A DNA stretch of 64,000 nt from Corella eumyota. Its lineage: Eukaryota > Chordata > Ascidiacea > Phlebobranchia > Corellidae. Position 1 is the first letter of the stretch. Each line of letters opens with the position of its first letter. Below, in pieces: positions 22,089 through 33,944 of this stretch. A model generated the notes under the pieces. It saw only the letters and a list, made by a program, of their open reading frames with translations. It had not been told where the DNA came from and searched no databases. The stretch is from assembly GCA_963082875.1 (NCBI GenBank), contig OY720097.1, forward strand, positions 2,666,001 to 2,730,000. The letters run 5' to 3'. The translations under genes were made by a program, and so were the position numbers.

Positions 22089-25000
22089 TTATCCTTGAAG
22101 TTGGTTTTTAAGAGCTAGAATACTTTGTCTTTGTTCTTCTGGCAACATTTCGATTTGTTGTTTGGTCAATTGAAGCACTTGCATTATCAAAGCAGCCTGT
22201 AATTTAAAAAAATAAATAAGTAATAAAGTCTTAAGAAAGTTTAAATCAAAATTAAATTTTAATTTTAAATTGATTTTTAAATTTTACCTTTTCTTGATCT
22301 TGTTCTGCTGGAAGGTTTGGATCTTCCCTTGGAGGTGGAGGACCTCTTCCTCTTCTGGGATCATTTTGATCAGGGGGAGGCCCTCTAGGGGGTCCCCGAT
22401 TATCCATCATCGGTCTATCCATACGATCAAACCCACCCCGCATCATACCCCGATCTGGGTGACCCATTGGTGGTAATTCTCGTCCCATAGGGGGAAGGTC
22501 CCTTCCCATTGGTCCTGAGGGTCCATCTCTACCAAGAGGAGGTCCAGGGGGCATGTCACGCCCCATAGGTGGTCTACGATCCATAGGGCGGTCTAAGTCC
22601 CTGGGGGACATGCCATGAGGCTCCATTGACCCTCGTCCCCGCTCATTTGATGGGCCCCGATCTCTGGGCCCCCCACGCTCCATAAAACCTTTGTCCATGT
22701 GTCGTTGATCTTAAATTTGTAAATACAGATGTTTTGTAAAAAGCCTTGGGTATTGCATTTAAAAGTAGTAAGTACTTACCCCCTCTTCCAAACTGGTCGG
22801 GGTGATCCATTAGGGGAGGTCTATGTCGATCCAAAGGTGACCCTCGACCTCTTTCCATAGGGTCACCTCGGTCAACTGGAACCCTCTCAATCGGATCAAC
22901 TTCCATTCTACCTCGAGGAGGGGGTCCCCGGTCCATCACCCTAAAAAATTTAAAGTTTTAAATTTAAAAAAAAAATTTTTTCCCGGAGAAAGTTTCTTAA
23001 ATAAATTAAAATAAGCAAACCTGTCTACTGGAATATCCCGAATATCTATGTGATCCCTCATTGGTCTTTCATCAGGGAAACCACCTAAACCAGGAAGATT
23101 TCCATTCGGTCTTGGTTCCTTAAAAAAAAGTTAACGAAATAATTTATAACGAAAATTACAGTAAATTATTTAAGATGTTGTGACATTTTGATAAAAAAAT
23201 GTAGCTAATAATCATAATCTTTTACTTATTATATTTATTGTGATGAATTGTATCTATATATTAAAGTTTAGTGACAAGTTTAAGCTATTTAATCGACAAG
23301 CTTAAGGGCGGATAGTGTGGCATTTGTGGGACTCAAACTCGATATCTTTTGCTCCATAACTTAATGCGATAATTTCTCTACCACACTACCCGACTACAAA
23401 TAAACTTTTTATGTTAATAAAGCAAGCAGGGGTAAGTAATATTAAAAAAACAAAATATGGGTCTATGTTAAGTGGATGAAATGTTTTTTTATTTTTAGTA
23501 CCCAAACTGATTATGATTTTTAACAAACTTGTTAAAAAGAATTAGCTGTAAAAAACCTTAAAATCAAAATAGTATTTTATGTTGAATGTACGATACAAAC
23601 TTGTGTTATTATTACTTCTATGATTATGACTTTTAACACGAAAAATTACAAGTTACACATTTATATTTAATATTAACCTGGTCTGGTCTTGGGCCATCAC
23701 CTCCAGGTATTAAAGGTTGAACTGGATTCTGTCGGTGCAACATTTTCTAAAAAAATTTTAAGTTGTCGTTAATTGGGTATTAAAACTTTAATATTTAAAA
23801 CATAAAAGCACAGTAAAGTGGTTTTGGTGTCAAGAAATGTTAGGCTATAAGATTCTCTTTAACATACAAAATTTAGGACTTTAAAATTGAGAATTACAGA
23901 ACAAATAAATATTTAATATATAATATACGAAAAAAAAGAAAAAAATTCCTAATTTTGGGTAAAAAACATTTTGCAATGCTCTAAAAATTAGGCATAACTG
24001 TAACGTTAAACTAATAACAGGTTAAAGCTATAAATTAAATTTTAATGACTTTAAATAAATAATCCTTTTTTCAACTAAATTAATTGTGTATAAAGTTAAA
24101 ACAATCACTATCAAAAATCAACCAAACACAAAAACATGAAATTTTTGTATACATATAAAAACTTCTTAGTATGACTACACTTCAGAAATAAAGAAAGTCC
24201 ATATAAAAGTTGAGTCATATTTTGAAGTGCTTACTCATGTACCAGTCATTTAACTTTGTTTCGTATTTAACAGGCAACTGACATATTAATAAGATATTGT
24301 GTTTAAATAAGTATAAATATTTCAACAAAATGAAAATCTATAAAAAAAAAGGCTACCAAATTTATTCCAAAACTTGATATAATTCAACAATTGTCTTCAT
24401 ATAAATTTAAAATACTTTCTAAAAAAATGATCTCTAGTTTTTGAATTTACTGTTTCATGAATTAAATTCTGATTAAAACCCAACTTACCATTGCTATCTC
24501 AGGATCAACTATTCTCATAACAACTTGAGCTTGTAACAGTGCATAAGCAAGTTGTGGGTTCTGTAGCAACATATTCCGTGCTTCCACCGGGTTGTTTTGA
24601 ATACATTGCTAATTAAAAAAATGGGTATTATTAATAGTTGATTGCCCATTCTACAGGCTGAATTTTGTTTGTCGTAACGTGGTCACAACTCGCAACTAAC
24701 TTGGTCTGTGATAATTCACTCACAAGCTACATTTTTATTTTTTTAAAAGCCCTATAATTTGGACAATATACTTATATAACATATAAGCCTTTAGGTTCTA
24801 TTTGAACGGCTATTTTTGGAGCAAAAATTTTACCTTCATTTGCTTCATGAGTTCAAACATTTGCTCTGGAGGAAGACTTGCAACAGCTTTACTAATCGCT
24901 TCCGGAGCATCCTGGGAAGGAGTCGGATCACCGAAGTCGGACTCAGCAGGAGGACCACTTGCCCCCAACTGCCCCATTTCTTCCTAGAAGATTTAAAGTT

Positions 25001-27159
25001 AAAGTTTTAGGCATTTTTTAAAAATTATAAAACAAAATTGCAAAAAATGATTGTATATAGTTTTGATTAACGTTCTTACAGTTTTGAATTAAGATTTAAA
25101 AAATTGTAGAAAAGAGACAACAAAAATGTACATATGTATACTTTCCTTTTATATAAGCTCAGTTACCCAGTTTTTCACCCGAAATCAAACTTAACAGCCC
25201 ACCCCAACCCCCCAAAAAAATCATTTAAAAACAGAAAAATCCAACTAACTTGAAAATTAGTTCTGTTTCGTTCACTAGTTGCAGTATCCACTCTCAGTTG
25301 TCTACCATGTAATTCTCTTTGATTTAAGTTTCTCATTGCACTTAAAGCTGTTTCCTGATCTTGATATTCAGCAAATCCATATCCTTTGGGTTTGCCCGAT
25401 TCTCGATCGAATACAAGTCTAAAAACAAATATTTTTTTGTTTTAATTTTAATTAAAGTATTCCCTTTTTAATGTTTACAAGTTTAATAATCAACAACTTA
25501 GAATAACCCAAGTATTCCCAATATTTTAACAATTTTAACATAATTATCTTATTAATACCTTTTTATATTTTTAAAAGAACTAAAGCATAAAATAAACAAG
25601 TTTTAAAAAATTTATTAAATATAAATTAAATATATATATTATACCTTTGATAAAGTTATTGTTTCTTTAATATACACTAATTTACATTTTATTACATTGA
25701 TCATGGCCTACCATATGCTTAATCACACCTCTGGTATTTTGAAAATTATAAAAAAAATCAATAATAAAAACCTATAACTAATCAGGTATAAGACACAATC
25801 AACAATATTGACGTCAGCTCTGCAATTTTACGAAGCTTAATTTTACCACAAGATTAAATGCCAGTATAAAATTTATTTTTGTAATAACAATATAGCATTT
25901 TTGGCTTTCTTTATAAAATCCTTATTCAACTAATTTCATTCTTTCAAAAAGTGTGCATTTTAAAGTATAGGCCTGGTTGTATTTTTTTCTATTTTTAGAA
26001 TTGCCATTTAAATTAATTCACGACTAAGCATTATTAATTACAATGTATAATAGCCAAAAGAACAAAATTTGCAAACAATGATAAAATAGCAAAGGAAAGT
26101 CTCTTGTTGATTTTAATAGGTTTTTATTCTATGATTGATATTTACATAAAAAACAAGCTATATATATATATATGTTAATTATAAAAACCAAATTAAACAA
26201 AAGTATTATTTATTAAAACAAAATTCTAATGATGATAGAAAAAAGAAAATTGCCACTTAACTGAAGTGTCATGCGTTATTAAACATTTTGAAAAAAAATT
26301 GGCCAATAAAATTAGAATATTTGCTTGTTTAGGAGCTGTTTATAAATTTTTTTAAACTCCTATGTTTATATAAAAACTTTTTATTAATAGCCAGACCTAC
26401 CAAACTATCATATTTAAATTTTTACATAAAACTTTAACTTAAACTCAAAATAAAAAAAACATTTTAATACAGAAAAAATCATGAAAATATATAAATTTTA
26501 AAACTCTTACCTGAAACTTATTACATTTCCTACTTCGTTAAAAATATCTTTCAATTGGTCTTCAGTTGCTTCATATGGAATATTACCAACTAAAACAATT
26601 ATTGATTTTAGTTTTTTTGTGTAACATACTTATATTGATTACTAATGTTTAAACATCCAGTTTCTATGTAAGGCAAAATTCAAATTTCATAAACTAACAA
26701 GTTTATGCAAAAGTTGTTTAAAAAATTTAATTTATCCTATTATTAGCATAAAATACTTGTCTGAAACAAATAAAAATATTTATATAAAACATTTAAAAGT
26801 TTATCCTGTTATCAAAATTACAATGACAACCATTGTAAAAAATGTTTAATATAGATATGGTTAACTATACATAATAGAATCTAATGTTTAATAAATGTAT
26901 GACCAATTTGTACATCTTAAAATAAAAAAACTTTAGTTTGTGATGTGCACAAATTACTAAGGGTAAATTTTTGTTCCATCCTGACCACAACAAATGAAAT
27001 AATAGTAACCATTAAGAAGTATAAATATTGCTTGTAGAACTAACATTTATTAGCTCACACAATAAATTCCCTGATAAATTTTAACTTACCAAACACCGAT
27101 CTCATCGATCTTTCATAATCAACTGGATCCCTGTCCCTCATACTCATTCCCATCATCAT
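22089..27159 (-). CDS. CSTF2: Cleavage stimulation factor subunit 2 (CstF-64)
   Basis: RNA-binding subunit of CstF, which recognises the GU-rich element during mRNA 3'-end formation. 481 residues in ten exons: 27159-27090, 26589-26511, 25418-25250, 24983-24834, 24608-24489, 23746-23678, 23118-23021, 22940-22780, 22709-22288 and 22196-22089, exact frame throughout. The RRM (about 19-97) has RNP2 VFVGNIP and RNP1 [11 protein letters not shown]. The hinge domain (about 130-195) binds CstF-77 and symplekin. A Pro/Gly/Arg/Met-rich region (about 215-445) is built from MGRD and MDR motifs. The conserved C-terminal three-helix domain includes [18 protein letters not shown]. It is shorter than the 577-residue human protein mainly because the vertebrate MEAR-type pentapeptide array is absent. 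The start begins ATGATGATG; the first ATG is chosen. Confidence 0.95.
23303..23395 (-). repeat. tRNA-like SINE head, second family
   Basis: On the minus strand it reads GGGTAGTGTGGTAGAG (A-box-like) and later GAGTTTGAGTCCC (B-box-like), and ends CACACTATCCGCCC. The arrangement is tRNA-derived but differs from the main SINE. A related copy lies at 43470-43580. It sits in CSTF2 intron 6. Confidence 0.55.
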
Positions 27160-28356
27160 ATTTATTGATTGTTATTAAAACTCGGTAAAAACCTACTAAC
27201 CCAAAAAAATAAAAATATAGAATTTATTTATTTATCAGTACTGTAACACAATAGTGCCTATTAAACATACAGAATTAAATGTATATATGGCTTATTATCA
27301 AATGGCAAATGGGTCAAGGTTTAATTCATGCGATTATTTTAATTTATTTATTCTGCATATTTTATAGGCACCCAAAACACATTATATTGTAAAACTTAAT
27401 ATCTTCATCAAACAATTCATTAAATAGCTAACCAATTGTACAGTACCAGTTTTGATGTAAAAGTTCTAATCAATACAATTTAAGATTAAGGTGTAACCTA
27501 CAAAATTTAATTTTTATTCCTTGCAAAACTTTTGAATTTAACTTTTTATGCATAAAAAGTAGATGTACAAGTTCTGTACTAACATACTAAGTTTATAAGG
27601 TACATATAAAGTGGAGTGGTATATCTATATATGTGTTGCAAACTAAGTATGTTATTTATCTGGTAGCTCAGTCTGACAGTTTAAGTTTGTCTGTTTGTTT
27701 TTTAAAAAAACTATCAGACTATCTTGCGATTTAAGTCTGTAAATCGTTTAACAGTTTAATGCTAACGTGTCGGCAACTCTGTGGCAGGCCAACTAATAAG
27801 TCAATTTTAATATATGATAACGATTAACTATAGCTACTTCCTATTATAGCACAAAACTACCATTTAATTTAAATGTAACCCCCAAAAAACGTTTCAAAAT
27901 CGATTTTATCTTTTAAGTTTCAATGAAAACTTTTCACAGAGCCGACATGCCCATTTCCGTTTAAGAAAATTAGAAATTGCAAGTGGCTACTTTATAGGAT
28001 TTCTATTGCAGTAATTTATTTATTAATTTCTTTTTTTAAACAGGATCAAAATTGTTATCCTGTTTAAATTTTAATTTATGTTATCTTTAGAAAAAAATTT
28101 TATTTTACAATAAGTATCAAGTTTGTGCAAGTTTGTATTTAGAATCTACTGGAATATATTTATAATGACTACAAATTTTACGTGCAAGTTTTCATAAATA
28201 AATTAAAATACATTTACACAGAGTTTCTAAACTTTAAAACACATAAAATCTAAGAAAAATATAGCTACAATATAAACATATCTATAAACATAAAACACCT
28301 AAATTAAAATTAACAAATACATGGATATAAGAAATTAAAGACACAAACTACGATTT
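27160..28356. other. CSTF2 promoter side and lipoxygenase 3' end
   Basis: A 1.2-kb gap between co-oriented genes. A pyrimidine-rich acceptor-like site (GGGTTAG) lies about 40 nt upstream of the CSTF2 ATG and could serve cis- or spliced-leader trans-splicing. No other supported feature. Confidence 0.4.
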
Positions 28357-31300
28357 TTAGATAGCAATGCTGTTTGGAATGCTATTAGGCAAGAGATAAA
28401 TGTAAGGGACTTCTAAGTTCTTATTTCTTTCTTCAATTTCATCTTGAATTCGACTAAGATCCTTTGAAAACTCTTTTTGACACTGCAAAGCTTCTTCGTC
28501 ATAGAAAAACTGGTCTTGGAATTGTCCCAAGTATTTCTAAAACATAATTGTGTTAAAACTACTGTTTATGTTAATTTACATTAAATATTTAACAATATTT
28601 AGAATTATAAACAATTAGTCTCAAAACATAATAAATAAACGTAAGTTTTTTTAAGCTTACCTCATCTTTTGAAAAAATGGACAGCGTGGCGATAATTGCA
28701 ATAAATTGAAGTTGTTGATCATAAGTTGGCAAGGTTTTAAACACCAGCTCCTTAGTAGCCTAAGGAAACATAGGTTTCAAGCATCAAAATTATATTAAAT
28801 ATTATAATGAATAACATATAAGAGTCACTGGTTGTGGTGTGCCATTCTTTCATGAGCTTCCACCATATTACATCCAGCAAGTTATAATTTCAGCTAGTAA
28901 TAAATCCAGTTTAATAAAAATTTAATTAGGCAATGATGGTGTAAGGTAATATTTACGTTACTTAATTAAATAGTATTCACCAAAACAAAGCTTCGTCGAA
29001 AAAACGCCGAATTTAGCTCTGATGGTGCGCAATATTTCATGTGTTACAACCGTATTACAACCATCATTTTTTAATGAAAATTAGCAAGATGGTTTTAATT
29101 GCAAAACAAAAGGTGCACAACTTGTTGTAAAAACGTCCTTACTTCTCCCTTTTTGCAAGGTAGTTCCCTCATCGACCCCGGGCTGTTAGGAGCTAATTTG
29201 TACGTATCAAGTTGGCCGAAATTCACAGCAGCATGCTGGGTAGAACTCGTAAATATCACCGAAGTACAAATCTCAATCTAGTAAAAGTAAAAGTATATAT
29301 ATTTTGCATCACACAAAAAATTTATCATTAATTAATTAACAATTTACCAGTCTATCGATTGACGTAAGTTTTTCGGGCATTCCTTTGGGGTTTCCGTCTT
29401 TCCAACCTAAGCCCTCTTGTGCCATCTCGCGACACCAACCTTGTAGCTCAAAATCAGCTCCAACACTCTTAAACAACGTGGACTTATAAGTACGCATAAA
29501 ATATTTTACAAAACACTTTATACGCAAAAAAATAACAGAAAATATTTAATTTTTTTTAACTCTAGGTATTTATTACTTTTACCTTATCAGACAAGTAGTA
29601 TAACTTAATTATTCCAGAAACATATTTTTCAATAGCTTCCCAAACTTTTAGTCCGTCTTCTCGATAGTAATATTTTTTTAAATTTGGGCTGTCAGTGCCT
29701 TTAAAATAAACAGAAAAATTATTAAAAAAATTTTAGATTTAAAATTTAAGCAAACGTATGAAAATACGTTTTATAACTTTAAGCACAAATATAAATTTAC
29801 TTTTTTTATTTAAATAGATTTCACAAACCTAACTTCTTTAATAATTTTGGCAAAACCATATCTTCAACATTTAATCTATCGAACACTTTGCCACCCAAGC
29901 CAGCAGCCTCTAAATAATAAAAACACTTTAATGTAAATTTTATAAGAATTTTAATTATATCAGGTTAGCTCACATATATTTTTAAATTAGAAACACTGAA
30001 AAAAGCTAAATTTTCGGCCTTAACATTTAGAATAACTTCTATTCGTACCCTAGGTAAAAAATATTTTGTTTTCCCAAAAAAGTTTCATAACAAAAAACGG
30101 TAACCTTAAGCTTCCTAATTTCCTTGTTCATTGTTATGCTATATATTTTTTGTAGTTTATGATATTTAAATGAGACAAATATTTAATATGTTACCGATAG
30201 CTATTGTTGTTCCAAAACCTCCTGGGTTTATCAGAGTCCTCCTAGCGTCGTTGTTTATAATAGGAACAGTTCGCAGATGGGGCCTCAATAACTTGTAAAC
30301 GGGGTGCGAACGGGGAAAACACCGAAACAGGGAAATCGCAAAAGGCTCGCAAATAGCATGTGTTGCAACGTAATGTGAATGCCACTAATAAAAATATATC
30401 AACGTTACATAATGTCTATAATTGCATTTAAATTAAATATGTTTAAAGTTGTTTAATATTTTATGTAAAGGGACCAATCTTTTATCACCTGATGGACGCT
30501 TGTTAAAGCGCATCTGAAATGCAATTTAGCCAACAGCCAATCATATTCTGAGTCGTTCGGGGTAAACAAATAATCTCTATCACCAGGAACTAATTGGATT
30601 GCAATTGGGACAAAGTCATCTTTGTTATTCATGTAAAATAATCCAACTGCATTGGCACATTTATGATCTAAATTTCTTGGCAAGTCTTTGAGTAACTCGT
30701 AAAAATCGCAAATGTAAAGTCTGGCCGCCTATAAAAGAAATAAAAAAAACTTTTTACAATTTAACATTTATTTATTAAAAGCACTTCTAAACTATTGAAT
30801 ATACAATGTTTAATTTTTTTTACATGCCTTATGTTACTTTAATTTAGTTTATATTAAGAATATCTTAACTATTCATTTTTATATACTTTTAACTCATCAT
30901 CAAGACTCTTTTCATTCAAACCACTTTTTACGTCATCAGAAGTGACGTTAAAATAACTGGGTATTTCCCGACACTGAGAAAACGCGTTTGGAGCGATCCC
31001 AGTAAGAACCTGGCGGCCCATGACGACATCACTTTGCCAACTAAATGTAATGGTATTCATAATACAAAATGCTAACCAGGATAGTTCAAGGTAACAAAAG
31101 AATAAAACCTTCCCAAGAATGTACTTATACAGATTTAAATAAATGCTAACCTTAAATAATTGTATAGACTTTATATTAAACAATTAAGATGATAAAAAAT
31201 TAACTTTAAAAATACTTTAAATGATCTGGAATAAAAATGTAAAATTTTAATGGATTTCTTACTCTTTTAAAAAATTGGGTGTATTTTTATGATCCTTGGC

Positions 31301-32977
31301 TTCGTAATGTTGAAAAAGATTTTCGAAATCAGAGAACTCATCAAGTGGATTGTGTATGTCTATAAACAACAAGTTGTTTGTTTACAAAACAATTTTTTTC
31401 TGTTTTTCACCAAAAAATTACTTCCAAAATTTTGTCTAACGTTTACTGACTCATATTAACTATGTTGTGAATAAATGCAAAACTACCCACGGATTAAACT
31501 TATGTAACAGAATAACCTAATAATATTTGTTCGAATTTTGATTATATTTATTCTTCCTTAACGTAGCAAGGCCTAAACATGAAGTTATGCTCAATCTTGA
31601 GTAGAACTTGACAGTTTAAGATTTTACTGAATATAACTATTTATTAATTACGAAGGAGGAGAACATAAAAGCAGTGAAAATTAAACCAAAGACCTTCTGC
31701 AATAAATCTAAATGTTTTAATTGGAAAAAATGCTGTTGGTTTAAAATATAATTTACTTTCCAACTTCTCAATAATAGCAGCCCTGATCGCAGTTAACCCA
31801 ATTTGAGCAATATCTTCTTGTCTTGATGCAGTCCTGGCAAGTAAATCTGGAATATGTGAACAATATCTTGGGTTCTTAGGTAACATTGTAGATTTAGGCT
31901 CCCAGATGTAGATTTCCCGATTCTTTTCGATTTCTTCCTTTCTAGCAGTTGCTATTGCATTGTTTGTAACATTTTGAGGGAGACAAACTGGAACGGAATT
32001 ACAAGTATTAACTTTTACAAGTTGAATAAACTTTAAAACTGAAAACATTATTCAAACTTGAAATATTAAGCCTACATATATCAGATCTTACCTTGACCAC
32101 GTTCAACAGAAATCTTTTCATGGACCCAATCATAAATTGGAAACGTAAACACTTCGCCATGGTAGGTTATTGTAACATAGTCCGGATACCATTCGTCTTT
32201 AATAAAAAACTCTCTCAATTCTAAAACAATAAAAGATTAATGAAAGACTATATAAATATATTAAAAATGTGTTGTTTTAATAAATGTTTTCTAAAATGAA
32301 CACTAATTTATTTTTTTAAAGTTAAAAGTGGTTCATAAACGTTACAAATAGGTTTTAATACATTGTTTAGCCCATAAACTAATTCTAAAATTTGTGTAAC
32401 ATATACTTATCAAACAAATAAAATATTTATATCATTTGTATTAGAAACTATGTTTATCTACATTTTGTATGGTTGCCCAATATTTATATTTACCTATGTT
32501 TAACAAAATTGGTGCCCCAATGTCTTTGGTAACTATTGTACATTCATCAAGCTTTTTAAAATATTGGGTCTTCAATTTAATCCATTCTGTGCAGGCTTGT
32601 TTGCCAACCAGTTGAATGTAAATCGAATTTAAAGTGTCAGCACTTAAATGAACCTCTGATGTCTTTAAAAACGTTGTTAACAAACTTTATAAAAACTATA
32701 AAAAAAGCCTTCTTACTATTAATAGCCATTTTCTTATGTTTAAGGGCATATAAAACACCATATTTTTGTGTTCTTCAAATTAAATAACTTTTAATATTTA
32801 TTAAAATAAAAATTTCTTAATATCCCGTGTATAAAATTGTTAGCAAAAAAATAACTACATAAACTTAACTTATGTTAAACTTAAGTTTGTAGTAAACAAC
32901 ATTTATTATAAGCTTACCTGAGCTAATATATCATAACAGGCTTCACCTATTTCCGGTTTTGAAATCTTCTGGCCCAT
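28357..32977 (-). CDS. Animal lipoxygenase, 5-LOX-like
   Basis: Non-heme iron fatty-acid dioxygenase that makes hydroperoxides from arachidonate-type lipids. About 687 residues in 14 exons: 32977-32918, 32662-32494, 32220-32092, 31987-31694, 31359-31263, 31040-30887, 30728-30489, 30384-30195, 29909-29829, 29698-29583, 29467-29348, 29277-29143, 28758-28661 and 28536-28357. An N-terminal PLAT domain (about 12-125) precedes the catalytic domain. Iron ligands by alignment are His385 and His390 (HSHYVATH), His565 and Asn569 ([11 protein letters not shown]), and the C-terminal Ile687 (IPNSIAI). The ending and the block [11 protein letters not shown] resemble ALOX5 most; the positional and stereo specificity is not called. 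Two oddities: the protein begins MGQKISK, an N-myristoylation-type signal, and exon 13 is one base short of the frame (see findings). Confidence 0.9.
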
Positions 32978-33944
32978 TTTTTCTTGTTTTGTTTTAAAAC
33001 TATTTAACTTAAAGTTAATTTTTCAGCAATACCTGTTTTTTATATAAAAAAACGCGATAAATTACGTGATCTAACAACTATTTTCTTTATGTAACAAGAA
33101 GCTCAAAATATTTTTTTTAGATAACCATAAATGCTGTCAAAATTATTCTTTTTATTGAATACATTTATGAGTATTCTTAATGAAATTTTAATCTACTATG
33201 TTAACGACACTTGTTTGTTTATCATGAATATGTTTTTATTATGTAGAAGCACGTTATTGATAACAGGATATTTATTGTTACCTTAATGTTATGACTCAAA
33301 TACAAACTTAAGCTAATTGTTTATACTATCGTTAATTGAATTTTGTTAAGTAAATAAAAAATAATACAAAAACAATTATATAAAAATTACTTTAAAACAA
33401 ACCACTTTTATCCCGAATTGTAAATAAAATTTTTTAACACGTCCATATTCTATTTCTTATAAATTTCTAATTAAAAAACAGATATTGTAATTTAAAAAAA
33501 TGGTAACAACTTATATAGATATTTGAACCAACCGTTAAAAACGACTTTTTTAAAATTTATTTAAACCGTTTAACTTTATAAAATCTCAACTGCTGGAAAA
33601 CAATTTTATTGAGATGAAATTAAAGATTAGTATGCAAATTTAGTTACTTTTATGTATTTGAGAATCTCGTATTTCAAGAATTGCGTCTAACGTTTGTTTC
33701 TTTAAAAAAAAAAGATTCAACCGTTAAAAGCTAAAGCGTCCAACCGTTAAAAGCTAAAGCGGCCTATATTGTTTTAAAATTTTAAAGTCTATCCCCTTAT
33801 ATAAATAAAATACGCCTTTTGGTGCTGTACATTTTGAAACTTTTTTATTATTTTACAGAAAACAGTTTGTTAAAGAACAATAACCAATTTTTTTTTAAGT
33901 TTACATGAAAAAGTGGTTAGAAAACAAAGAACAAAAAACAGTAT
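32978..33944. other. Lipoxygenase promoter and MSH6 3' UTR
   Basis: AT-rich, with a 21-bp direct repeat at 33718-33761. No other gene was seen. Confidence 0.45.
33718..33761. repeat. 21-bp direct repeat, period 23
   Basis: CAACCGTTAAAAGC plus TAAAGCG occurs at 33718-33738 and again, identical, at 33741-33761, separated by two bases. Confidence 0.85.

Noticed and set aside
26159-26173. TA dinucleotide run
   Set aside because: Ordinary microsatellite; similar short runs occur near 45030 and 58935 and are not informative.
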